From the NCBI GenBank assembly GCA_028583605.1, contig CM053332.1:25508566-25572565 (forward strand): a DNA stretch of 64,000 nt, in the 5' to 3' direction. Numbering within the stretch: position 1 is the first letter of the stretch; the number at the start of each line of letters is the position of its first letter. Below are positions 12,456 through 24,040 of this stretch, piece by piece. Below the pieces are notes generated by a model. It had not been told where the DNA came from, made no database searches, and saw only the letters and a list, made by a program, of their open reading frames with translations. Made by a program: the position numbers and the translations under genes. Origin of the DNA: Dastarcus helophoroides. Lineage: Eukaryota > Arthropoda > Insecta > Coleoptera > Bothrideridae.

Positions 12456-15350
12456 AGTTTTGAATTCTAAAATACTAATAACCTCCAGACAAAATTTGAA
12501 ATTAAAAATTTAGAAGAATTATGTGAAATATAAAATAAAATTCACAAATTTTGGGTTCAAATTAATAAAATTAGCGCAAAACTGTTGAAAAGTAAAGGTC
12601 AAAATTTGTAGAATAATTTTTCAGGACAGCTATCTCCGAAGAGTCGATCGGTGGACGGTAAATGGCAATAGATGGTCGAAGTAGGAGGTTCGACCTCCTC
12701 TCTTTGAGAATCTGATGCAGTGACTACTTGTATCCTACAAAACAATCGAAATTTGTAGAAATAAAATATAAATCTTGGAAACCATTTCGACAAAAATGTT
12801 GAAAAAAGTTTAATTTGACAGATAATTTTGAATAAAAGGGAAACTGGAAAAAAAGTCGAAATGGTCATATTTTCCCAACGTTTTCATACCATATTTCTTG
12901 AAATGTTTATCTTTTTATTAAAAACTCGACTAGAAGTCACGTAAAAGGGAGAAACAAATCAAAATTTTGGATTCGAATTTAAAAAATTAAAATAAAATTG
13001 TTGAAAAATAACAGTCAACATTTGTAGACACATTTTTTAAGATAGCTATCTCTTCTCAGGAGACGATCGGTGGACGGTAAACGACAACAGAAGGTCAAAA
13101 TAGACGGTTCACTTTCCCTTGTTTGAGTATTTCGTGGGACAACTATTTCTATCTAATAAGATAATTAAAGGGATTTGAATTCAAAAATACTAATAACATG
13201 GAAGCAAAATTTTAAGTTAGCAATTTAGCAGAATTATGTGAAATATAAAATAAAATTCACAAATTTTGGGTTTAAATTATAATAAAACTGTTAAAAAGTA
13301 AAGTTCAAAATTTGTAGAGAGAGTTTTTAGGATAGCTATCTCCGAGGGGTCTATCGGTTGACGGTAAACGACAACAGATGGTCAAAATAGGAGGTTCACT
13401 TTCCCCTGTTTGAGAATTTCGTGTAACAACTATTTCCATCTAATAAGATAATTAACCAGTTTTGAATTCTAAAATACTAATAACCGCGAGACAAAATTTG
13501 AAATTAAAAATTTAGAAGAATTATGTGAAATATAAAATGAAATGCACAAATTTTGGGTTTAAATTAATAAAATTAGCGCAAAACTGTTGAAAAGTAAAGG
13601 TCAAAATTTGTAGAATAATTTTTTAGGACAGCTATCTCCGAAGAGTCGATCGGTGGACGGTAAATGGCAATAGATGGTCGAAGTAGGAGGTTCGACCTCC
13701 TCTCTTTGAGAATCTGATGCAGTGACTATTTGTATCCAACAAAACAATCGAAATTTGTAGAAATAAACTATGAATCTTGGAAACCATTTCGACAAAAATG
13801 TTGAAAAAAGTTTAATTTGACAGATAATTTCGAATAAAAGGGAAACTGGAAAAAAAGTCGAAATGGTCATATTTTCCCAACGTTTTCATACCATATTTCT
13901 TGAAATGTTTATCTTTTTATTAAAAACTCGACTAAAAGTCACGTAAAAGGGAGAAACAAATCAAAATTTTGGATTCGAATTTAAAAAATTAAAATAAAAT
14001 TGTTAAAAAATAACAGTCAACATTTATAGACACATTTTTTTAGATGGCTATCTCTTCCCAGGAGACGATCGGTGGACGGTAAACGACAACAGAAGGTCAA
14101 AATAGACGGTTCACTTTCCCTTGTTTGAGTATTTCGTGGGACAACTATTTCTATCTAATAACATAATTAAAGGGATTTGAATTCAAAAATACTAATAACA
14201 TGAAAGCAAAATTTTAAGTTAGCAATTTAGCAGAATTATGTGAAATATAAAATAAAATTCACAAATTTTGGGTTTAAATTATAGTAAAACTGTTAAAAAG
14301 TAAAGTTCAAAATTTGTAGAGAGATTTTTTAGGATAGCTATCTCTGAGGGGTCTATCGGTTGACGGTAAACGACAACAGATGGTCAAAATAGGAGGTTCA
14401 CTTTCCCCTGTTTGAGAATTTCGTGTAACAACTATTTCCATCTAATAAGATAATTAACGGGTTTTGAATTCTAAAATACTAATAACCTCCACACAAAATT
14501 TAAAATTAAAAATTTAGAAGAATTATATGAAATATAAAATAAAATCCACAAATTTTGGTTTTAAATTAATAAAATTAGCGCAAAACTGTTGAAAAGTAAA
14601 GGTCAAAATTTGTAGAATAATTTTTTAAGACAGCTATCTCCGAGGGGTCGATCGGTGGACGGTAAATGGCGACAGATGGTCAAAGTAGGAGGTTCACCTC
14701 CCCCCCTCTTTGAGAATCTTATGCAGTGACTACTTCTATTCAATAAAATAATCAAAATTTATAGAAATAAAAGATGAATCTTGGAAACCATTTCGACAAA
14801 AATGTTGAAAAAAGGTTAATTTCACAAATAGTTTAGAAATTTTGAAAAATTGTCGAAATATTCATATTTCTCTAATGTTTCCATACCATATTTCTTTAAA
14901 TATTTACTTTTTTTTATTATAAAATCGATTAAAAGTCACGTAAAAGGGAATTTTTGAGAAACGAATCAAAATTTTGGATTCGAAAAATTAAAATAAAATT
15001 TTTAAAAAATAACAGTTAACATTTGTAGACACATTTTTTAGGATAGCTAGAGATAGCTATCCTAAAAAATGTGTGAAGAGATTCCCAGGAGACGATCGGT
15101 GGATGCTAAACGGCAACAGAAGGTCAAAATAGACGGTTCACTTTCCCTTGTTTGAGTATTTCGTGGGACAACTATTTCTATCTAATAAGATAATTAAAGG
15201 AATCTGAATTCGAAAATACTAGTAACATGGGGGCAAAATTTTAAGTTAAAAATTTAAAAGAATTGTGTGAAATCTAAAATAAATTTGACCAATTTTGGGT
15301 TTAAATTAAAGAAATTGAAGTAAAACTATTAAAAAGTAAAGCTCAACATT
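12320..15350 (+). repeat. Satellite array with 1,002-bp higher-order unit
   Basis: Three different core variants recur in fixed order with a 1,002-bp period. CTATCGG is at 12,349, 13,351 and 14,353; the variant followed by AATGGC is at 12,646, 13,648 and 14,649; the variant preceded by GGAGAC is at 13,065, 14,067 and 15,094. The last step is longer (1,027) because of a local inverted insertion at 15,029-15,074. The first two copies are close to identical, suggesting recent amplification. Confidence 0.9.
15029..15074. repeat. Perfect 20-bp-arm palindrome inside a monomer
   Basis: ACACATTTTTTAGGATAGCT at 15,029-15,048 and its exact complement at 15,055-15,074 are separated by six bases. The sister copies of this unit (13,040 and 14,042 regions) lack the second arm, so the palindrome arose by a short inverted duplication within this copy. 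Confidence 0.85.
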
Positions 15351-18300
15351 TGTAGAGAAATTTTTGAAACAGTTATCTCCGAAGGGGTCAATCGGTGGAC
15401 GGTAAATGGCGACCGGTGGTCAAAATAGGAGGTTATCTCTCCACTCTTTAAGAATTCCATGGCGCGACTACTTCTATCTAATAAAAAAATCGACATTTGT
15501 AAAACCATGACAAAAAATTGAATTTTGATATAAAAAAATATCTATAGAATGCGAAATTTGAGGAAAAACTTCTTAAAACATAAAATATATTCGGTAAAAA
15601 CTAATATTTTAAGAAAATTGGCAAAATTTGGAAAAAAAAACGAGAAATATTATCAAAAAGTAAAAGTCAAAATTTTTGGAAAAAGTTTTTAAAGCAGTTA
15701 TCTCCGAGAGGTTCATCGGTGGACAGTAAACGACAATAAATGGTCAAAAAAGGAAGTTCTCTTACCCTTCTTTGGGAATTTTGTATCGCGACTAATTTTA
15801 TCTAATAAAAAAATCCAAATTTGTAGAAACATGATAAAAAAATTGAATTTTGAGGTAAAAAAAGTCTATAAAAAGCGAATTTTGAGGATGAATTTCTTAA
15901 AACATAAAAACTCTTCGGTGCAAGGTAATATTTTGAGAAAATTGGCAAAATTTGATAAAAAGACGAATCCTGGAAACCATTTCCACAAAAATATAATTTT
16001 GAAAAAAGTTTAATTTAGCAAATAATTTCGAAAAAGGAGGAAACCGAAAAAAAGTCAAGATCTTCAAAAAATATTTTCCACAACATTTTCATGCTATATT
16101 TCTCGAAATGTTTATTTTTGTAATTAAAGAATCGACTCAAACTCAAGTAAAATAGGATTTTTGAGAAACAAATCAAAATTTTGGATTCAAATTCGAAAAA
16201 TTAAAATAAAATTGTTAAAAAATAATAGTCAACATTTGTAAACAACTTTTTTAGGAAACCTATCTCTTCCAAGGAGACGATCGGTGGACGGTAAACGGCA
16301 ATAGAAGGTCAAAATAGGCGGTTCACATTACCTTGTTTGAGTATTTCGTGGAACAACTATTTCTATCTAATAAGATAATTAAAGGCATTTAAATTCGAAA
16401 GCACTAATAACATGAAGGAAAATTTTAAATTCAAAATTTAGAAGAATTATGTGAAATATAAAATAAATTTCACAAATTTTGGGTTTAAATTAAATAAATT
16501 GAAGTAAAACAGTTAAAAGGTAAAGGCTAAAATTTGCAGAATAATGTTTTAGGACAGCTATCTCCGAGGAGTCGATCGGTGGACGGTAAATGGCAACAGA
16601 TGGTCAAAGTAGGAGATTCGACCTCCCTTCTTTGAGAATCTTATACAGTAACTACTTCTATCCAATAAAACAATCGAAATTTTTAGAAACAAAAGATGGA
16701 TCTTGGAAACCTTTTCGACAAATATGTTGAAAAAAGTTCAATTTGGCAAATAATTTCGAAAAAAAAGGGGAACTGAAAAAAAGTCGAAATATTTATATTT
16801 CCCCAACATTTTCATACCATATTTCTTAAAATGTTTACTTATTTATTAAAAAATCGACTAAAAGTCACGTAAAAGGGAATTTTTGAGAAACAAATCAAAA
16901 TTTTGGACGTAAATTCGAAAAATTAAAATAAAGTTGTTAAAAAATAACAGTCAATATTTGTAGACAAATTTTTTTAGATAGCTATCACTTCCGAGGAGAC
17001 AATCGGTGGGAACTAAAAAAAAAGTCGAAATATTTATATTTATTCAACATTTTCATACCATATTTCTTGAAATGTTTACTTTTTTTATTAAACAATCGAC
17101 TAAAAGTTAAGTAAAAAGGAATTTTTGAGAAACAAATCAAAATTTTTAATTTAAATTCGAAAACTAAAAATAAAATGGTTGAAAAATAACAGTCAACATT
17201 TGTAGACACATATTTTCATATAGCTCTCTCTTTCGAGGAGCCGATCGGTGGACGGTAAACGGCAACGGAAGGTCAAAATAGGAGATTCACTTTCCCCTGT
17301 TTGAGCATTTCGTGGAACAACTATTTCTATCTAATAAGATAATTAAAGGGATTTGAATTCGAAGATACCAATAATCTCGAGACAAAATTTGAAGTTAAAA
17401 ATTAAGAAGAATTATGTAAAATATAAAATAAAATCCACTAATTTTGGGTTTAAATTAATGAAATTGGAGTAAAATATTTAAAAAGTAAATGTCAAAATTT
17501 GTAGAGAAATTTTTTGGGACAGCTGTCTCCGAGGGGTCGATCGGTGGACGGTAAATGGCGACAGATGGTCAAAATAGGAGGTTTCCTCTCCCCTCTTTGA
17601 AAATTTCATGGCGCGACTGCTTCTGATCTAATGAAAAAATCGAAATTTATAGAATCATGAGAAAAACTTGAATTTTGATATAAAAAAATATCTACAGAAT
17701 GCAAAATTTGAGAAAAAATTCTTGAAACATAAAAAATGTTTAGTGAAAACTAATATTTTAAGAAAATTGGCAAAATTTGAAAGAAGAAACGAGCAAAATT
17801 ATTAAAAAGTAAGAGTTAGAATGTGTAGAGAAAGTTTTTAGAGCAGCTATCTCCGAGGGGTTCATCGGTGGACGGTAAACGACAACAGATGGTCAAAAAG
17901 GAAAGTTCTTTTACCCTTCTTTCGGAATTTTGTTGTTTGACCACTTCTTTCTAATAAAAAAAATTAAAATTTGTAGAAACGTTATAAAAAATTGAATTTT
18001 GAGGTAAAAAAAGTCTATAAAAAGCGAATTTTGTGGATGAATTTCTTAGAACATAAAAAATGTTCGGTGCAAGGTATTATTTTAAGAAAATTGGCAAAAT
18101 TTGAAAAAAAGACCCAATTTTGGAAACTATTTCGACAAAAATAAAATTTTGAGTCAAGTAAAATGGAATTTTTGAGAAACAATTCAAAATTTTGGATTTA
18201 AATTCGAAAACTTAAAATAAAATTATTAAAAAATAACAGTCAACATTTGTAGACAAATTTTTTAAGATAGCTATCTCTTTGGAGGAGCCGATGGGTGGAC

Positions 18301-20590
18301 GGTACGCGGTAACAGAAGGTCAAAATAGGCGGTTCACTTTCCCCTGTTTGAGCATTTCGTGGAGCAACTATTTTTATCTAATAAGATAATTAAAGAGATT
18401 TGAATTCGAAGATACCAATAATCTTGAGACAAAATTTGAAGTTAAAAATTTAGAAGAATTATGTAAAATATAAAATAAAATCCACTAATTTTGGGTTTAA
18501 ATTAATGAAATTGGAGTAAAACATTTAAAAAGTAAAAGTCAAAATTTGTAGAGAAATTTTTTACGACAGCTGTCTCCGAGGGGTCGATCGGTGGATGGTA
18601 AATGGCAACAGAAGGTCAAAATAGGAGGTTTACTTTCCCCTGTTTGAGTATTTCGTGGAACAACTATTTCTATCTAATAAGATAACTAAAGGGATTTAAA
18701 TCGGAAAATACTAGTAATATGGGGGCAAAAGTTTAAGTTAAAAATTTAGAAGAATTATGTGAAGTATAAAATAAATTTCAAAAATTTTGAGTTTAAATGA
18801 AAGAAATTGAAGTAAAACAGTTAAAAGGTAAAGGTTAAAATTTGTAGAATAATTTTTTAGGACAGCTATCTCCGAGGGGTCGATCGGTGGACGGTAAATG
18901 GCGACAGATGGTCAAACTAGGGTTCTCTCTCCCCTCTTTGAGAATTTCATGGCGCGACTACTTCTATCTAATGAAAAAATCGAAATTTGTAGAACCATGA
19001 GAAAAACTTGAATTTTGATTTAAAAAAATAACTATAGAATGCGAAATTTGAGGAAAAACTTCTTAAAATATAAAAAATATTCAGTAAAAACTAATATTTT
19101 AAGAAAATTGGCAAAATTTGGAAGAAGAAACGAGTAAAATTAATAAAAAGTAAAAGTAAAAATTTGTAGAGAAAGTTTTTAGAGCAACTATCTCCAAGGG
19201 GTTCATCGGTGGACGGTAAACGACAACAGATGGTCAAAAAAGGAAGTTCTCTTACCCCTTTTTGGGAATTTCGTGGCGCGACTACTTCTGTCTAATAAAA
19301 AAAATCAAAATTTGTAGAAACATAGTAAAAAAATTGAATTTTGAGGAAAAATAGTCTATAAAAAGCGAACTTTGAAGAAGAATTTCATAGAACATAAAAA
19401 ATGTTCAGTGCAAGATAATACTTTGAAAAAATTGGCAACATTTGAAAAAAAGACGAATCTTTAAAACCATTTCGACAAAAATATAATTTTGACTCAAGTA
19501 AAATAAAATCAAAATTTTGGATTCGGTGGACGGTAAACGGCAACAGAAGGTCAAAATAGGCGATTCACTTTCCCCTGTTTGAGCATTTCGTGGAACAACT
19601 ATGTTTATCTAATAAGATAATCAAAGGGATTTGAATTCGAAGATACCAATAATCTCGAGACAAAATTTGAAGTTAAAAATTTAGAAGAATTATGTAAAAT
19701 ATAAAATAAAATCCATTAATTTTGGGTTTAAATTAATGAAATTGGAGTAAAACAGTTAAAAAGTAAATGCCAAAATTTGTAGAGAAATTTTTTAGGGCAG
19801 CTATCTCCGAGGGGTCGATCGGTGGACGGTAAATGGCGACAGATGGTCAAAATAGGAGGTTCCCTCTCCCCTCTTTGAAAATTTCATGGCGCGACTACTT
19901 CTGATCTAATGAAAAAATCGAAATTTATAGAATCATGAGAAAAACTTGAATTTTGATGTAAAAAAATATCTACAGAATGCAAAATTTGAGAAAAAAATTC
20001 TTGAAACATAAAAAATGTTTAGTAAAAACTATATATTTTAAGAAAATTGGCAAAATTTGGAAGAAGAAACAAGCAAAATTATTAAAAAGTAAGAGTTAGA
20101 ATTTGTAGAGAAAGTTTTTAGAGCAGCTATCTCCGAGGAGTTTATCGGTGAACGGTAAACGACAACAGATAGTCAAACAAGAAAGTTCTTTTACCCTTTT
20201 TACTGTTTGAGCATTTCGTGGAACAACTATTTTTATCTAATAAGATAATTAAAGGGATTTGAATTCGAAGATACCAATAATCTCGAGACAAAATTTGAAG
20301 TTAAAAATTTAGAAGAATTATGTAAAATATAAAATAAAATCCACTAATTTTGGGTTTAAATTAATGAAATTGGAGTAAAACAGTTAAAAAGTAAATGTCA
20401 AAATTTGTAGAGAAATTTTTTAGGACAGCTATCTCCGAGGGGTCGATCGGTGGGCGGTAAATGGCGACAGATGGTCAAAATAGAAGGTTCTCTCTCCCCT
20501 CTTTGAGAATTTCATGGCGCGACTACTTCTATCTAATAAAAAAAATCGAAATTTGTAGGACTATAAGAAAAAATTGAATTTTGATATAAA
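15350..20590 (+). repeat. Satellite array, mixed class A/B monomers
   Basis: Continuation of the array with cores on the + strand near 15,385, 15,710, 16,278, 16,575, 17,243, 17,540, 17,865, 18,287, 18,583, 18,883, 19,207, 19,525, 19,818, 20,145 and 20,448. Two spacer types alternate: one with GCGCGACTACTTCTATCTAA, one with ATTTCGTGGAACAACTATTT. Truncated junctions (near 16,990, 19,520 and 20,200) show unequal deletion. Several long segments recur in reverse complement at 31,590-35,620. Confidence 0.88.
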
Positions 20591-20606
20591 ATAGTTATTT
20601 ATGAGA

Positions 20607-20712
20607 CAAGTGTTAAAAGTGACATTTTATTTTGTGAGTGGGGAGTATTGCGGAACGAGCGTAGCGAGTGGAGCAACCCCACGAACAAAATAAAATCACT
20701 TTTAACAAGTGT
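20607..20712. repeat. Hairpin element with GTTAAAAGTGA arms
   Basis: GTTAAAAGTGACATTTTATT (from 20,612) and the complementary ACAAAATAAAATCACTTTTA (from 20,685) are inverted arms. They enclose a GC-richer loop containing the small palindrome-like GAGCGTAGCGAG. It interrupts the satellite array and has the shape of a short fold-back element or MITE end. I do not recognise its family. Confidence 0.6.
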
Positions 20713-21543
20713 ATCATACAATATTTTTTGTAAAACTGTTAAATTAAAAAAGAAAATGCTGTCTCTAGGGTTGAATTTTCGATTTATTGTTTGCGTGTTG
20801 AATTACATAATTGACAATTACATCTGACAATCAAGTCAGGTGCTGGATAGAGTGTAACTAAGTAAAACAATTGTAAGTTGTTTAATGTTTATTAGTAACC
20901 ACAATTGAACCTGTCCTAAAATATTGCAAATTTTATGGCCAATAAACATGAATTTTGAAGAAAAGTTTGGAAATTAAAGCAATTTTATTATTCCACCAGA
21001 TGTTGAAGAAACAGCAAATACATCAACTAAGAGTTATTGCTCCAGAAATCGGGACAAAAATCTGATGGTATGAAATAAAGAATCTAGCGGATAACTTCAC
21101 TCAAAATATATTTTTTATTTACGTCGAAGGAAATTCTAAGTTTTGGAATCTCTCTATGATAAAAGCTAGTTTTCAAATCAAGAACAGCTAGGATATAAGC
21201 AAGTATTCAAGCGTACAAGATTTTTTTGAATGAAGCTCCAGACCAAATATGTAGTAAAAAGTTGCGTCGAACTAAAAGCAACATCTGTCCTAGATTTTGC
21301 ATGGATTACTAGCATAAATATCTCTGCAATTACTTCTCAGGAAAACTAAAATAAGTAACCGTTCAGCTTGTAATGGTAATATTAATATTATAAATAAATA
21401 ATTTATAACTATTTAAATATGTTTTAATGTTTGGAAACAATATTACACAATAATCAAGAACCAGTCCGATCAACAAAAAAAAAAAAATCTTTAAATTTTT
21501 CAGTACAGCTTTCTATTCAATAATATTGCATATTGCTATATAT
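20713..21543. other. Non-satellite insert, no gene recognised
   Basis: Complex AT-rich sequence between the hairpin and the MITE, with no convincing open frame. At 21,458-21,480 the words AAGAACCAGTCCGATCAAC and an A-tail resemble the terminus of the hammerhead-bearing repeat (AAGGACCAGTCCGTTTCATC elsewhere), so part of this block is probably an old copy of that element. Confidence 0.45.
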
Positions 21544-21738
21544 CAGTGTTTCCTAAATAGTGGGTCACAACCCGGCACCGGGCCATAAAAATAAAATACC
21601 AGGTTGCAAAATTGTCTTCATACTCACAAATGATTAGTTCTTGTACATTAAAATGTAATTAAAACATCTTTTAGTGGATCGCGAAGGGAAAATATTAAAA
21701 ACAATCGGGTCAGGGCAAACAAAGTTTGGGAAACGCTG
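21544..21738. mobile_element. hAT-type MITE, 195 bp, with 8-bp duplication
   Basis: Begins CAGTGTTTCCTAAA and ends TTTGGGAAACGCTG, imperfect terminal inverted repeats of the well-known CAGTGTTTCCCAAA type of hAT MITE. Just inside the left end is GTGGGTCACAACCC; a GTGGATCGCG word lies toward the right. The flanks are CTATATAT (left) and CTATATTT (right), an 8-bp target duplication with one mismatch. No coding capacity; it would depend on a hAT transposase supplied elsewhere. Confidence 0.85.
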
Positions 21739-21746
21739 CTATATTT

Positions 21747-21854
21747 ACTTTTAACACTAGTGCGAAAAAACTTTATCGCACTAGTGTTAAAAGTATTTTT
21801 GACACGTATCATTATAAAAGTCAATTTTTAGTTCACTTATCGGTGAACTAAAAA
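21747..21854. repeat. Two adjacent hairpins
   Basis: The first is a perfect 19-bp stem, 21,747-21,765 with 21,776-21,794 (ACTTTTAACACTAGTGCGA and complement). The second is a perfect 12-bp stem, 21,825-21,836 with 21,843-21,854 (TTTTTAGTTCAC and complement). The AAAAGTGACA-like words echo the hairpin at 20,607-20,712, suggesting one element family or the two ends of one interrupted element. Confidence 0.65.
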
Positions 21855-21879
21855 TGTCACTTTTAATGTCAATTTTACA

Positions 21880-22170
21880 AAAAATTAGTTCTAGATTTTA
21901 TTTATTCGAAATGTCGAAGTGACAGCTCTAAAATTTGTGAGTGGTAAACTGAAATCAATCAAAAAAAAAAAACTCGAAATTTTAATTCAGTTCTTAGAAT
22001 GATACCTGTGTCGTAATGCTAAAATGTCTAACGGTTTGTCGGGGCCTAATTTAAGGGCAGCTATCTCCAAAGAGAGGACCATCGGTGGAAGGTAAACGAC
22101 GACGATTGGTCAACGATTGTTCGCTTTCTCTTGATTTGGAATTTTATGGAGTCTTTCTAATAACATAGTT
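21880..22170 (+). repeat. Isolated satellite monomer
   Basis: One diverged core at 22,053-22,115 (GGGCAGCTATCTCCAAAG, then a GGTAAACGACGACGATTGG segment). The ~170 bp before it match, in inverted orientation, the 35,930-36,070 segment of the right-hand array (shared CTAACGGTTTGT and GAGTGGTAAACTGAA words). Confidence 0.75.
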
Positions 22171-23075
22171 AAATGAATTTGAATTTATTTACTCTAAATT
22201 GTGATTTCAAAGTGGCAACTTTAGAAATTTTGAAGTGTAAACTGGAATAGTTACAAACTTAATAGATATGCCTTGTAAGTGGGCGCCAAAGGCTTCGGAA
22301 TCTTTATGAATTTTTAATAGTTGGTATCATCTGAAAAGTATTACATGAAAGTCCATGGCAGCCGTTTGTTCGGTTATTTGTCAATGACACTGTGTATTTA
22401 TTAAAGACAACAGAAAGTTAAAGATCTCGTAGTCGATCTTAGAATGTGAGGAATCCCCAGGGCTGTCGTTTATTCGTCCTTTTCACATATCCTACCTTCA
22501 CAGTATAATTCCTAAAATTCATGGTATGCATCCTCAGACGAATCTATTAAGGTATTTTATTTATACATTTAACTGTACGACGCACGGTACAAGTTGTAAA
22601 TATCTCTCAGATTTGTTACCGAAGCATTTTTCGTTCGCGGCAATAAATTCGGCCAATATTAAATTCTCGGAGGTGAATTTATTTAAATTATTTTATTTCG
22701 TCGAGAATTCTTGAACGATTGTATATATTACCATAATGTTTGATATCTTAAGTTACATCTCGGAGAATGCTTTTATAAAATTACCGACGATGTGTAACTA
22801 TCAAAGAGAGACGCCACTGAGCAATAAATTACGCCCGCTGTTTGGTGTTTTATGTTGAAATTTTCAGAAGTTACGGACAATCTCTTTCTAATACACAGAA
22901 ATGCCGGCGCCACTGATTTCGAACAGATTTGTCAAATCTTCACCAGATCCTAATGGTCATCGGTCAATTACTTTTAAAACTCAGCTCAGGAGTTTCGCCA
23001 TTGAAAAATTAGTTAGCTCACCACTAGTGACCTTTGTAATCTTGGTTACATCGTACATCCTGATTTCATAAATAT
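22170..23075. other. Low-repeat region, no gene recognised
   Basis: Complex sequence without satellite core or known element. The 62-codon frame at 22,526-22,714 has no recognisable domain and no codon-level support. Nothing further can be claimed. Confidence 0.4.
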
Positions 23076-23445
23076 TGTTAAGGGGTTATCGGTTCGAATT
23101 GATTACACGTGATGGATTATACCCACTTTATTACTGAACTTAACTTGGATCACCACAATTGACAATTAACTCACTTATTATTGACTTCCACTAACTCATT
23201 AATTACACTGATTCTGACCGACTCGAGGGAAAGCTGACCGCCTTATATAGTTTTGGCCCCCGGCTTCTAGAACTTTTCGGCAGATAAGGCTTATCGTTGC
23301 CGAAATTTCTGGAACGCTTATCTGCCATTTGTTTCGTTATCGCGGCCGCTTTCCCCTTATCAGATCCTTCTAGAAACTTTTTTTTATTTACTAAATTATA
23401 CAATTCTATTCTAAATTCCATTCCATCTATTTACATTGTGGTACA
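23076..23445 (-). mobile_element. LTR (370 bp), antisense to window
   Basis: Read on the - strand it begins TGTACCACAATG and ends CCCCTTAACA. It has a TATATAAGG box (forward complement at 23,241-23,250) and an AATAAAGTGGG poly(A) signal near its end. It matches the LTR at 25,397-25,768 along its whole length. Immediate flanks are ATAT (left) and ATTT (right), i.e. an imperfect duplication. The short frame at 23,203-23,421 lies within the LTR and is not a gene. Confidence 0.85.
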
Positions 23446-24040
23446 ATTTAATTAGTTCGTTGGTTGTAATGATTTTGGTCCTCTATTTGGGAACTTACTT
23501 CCCAATTATGGCCTTAAATAGTGGGGTGTTATTTTCTGAAAAAAAGGAGCAGATCCGATGAACAATTTTATATTTGAGACATAGTAAAAGAAGTGATATT
23601 CTGGTAAGGTATTCAGGTAGGGAGCCGGGTCTCAGGTAAGCAACAACACATCCAATAATGGAAACAAGATAATAACTATAAAAACAAAAGCCGCTTTTAG
23701 TGCTGCTAATATATGACCGGCCGTAATTTACTCAAAAACTATTAACAACTCCTTTTCTGCTTATTTAAACGCCAAGCTAACAACTGAGCCCCCTAATTAA
23801 CATTAATATAATTAGTTATTGTCATTAGTAATCCGACTCGTAGTCTTCTCTTGCCTGTTTTATGGTTATTAGTTGTTGGAATATATAGTGTGTGGGGGGG
23901 GGGGGGGTTATTAGTACTGTAGGCAGTGCTCGTAAACAGAAACATGTAGAGATACTTCGGTCAAATTAGTTCAAAATGTGATCGAAGCATCCACGATATC
24001 TTCATTAAACCAGCGACCATCTGAAGCATAATAATCCAGT
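23446..24040. other. Non-coding segment with G-run
   Basis: Mostly complex AT-rich sequence. A run of 14 G occupies 23,894-23,907 on the + strand after a TGTGTG stretch. No gene recognised. Confidence 0.5.

Noticed and set aside
1..22170. CRISPR array (conserved repeat with variable spacers)
   Set aside because: Repeat cores are ~65 bp, spacers are 100-600 bp and mutually homologous, units form higher-order repeats, and the genome context is eukaryotic with no cas genes.
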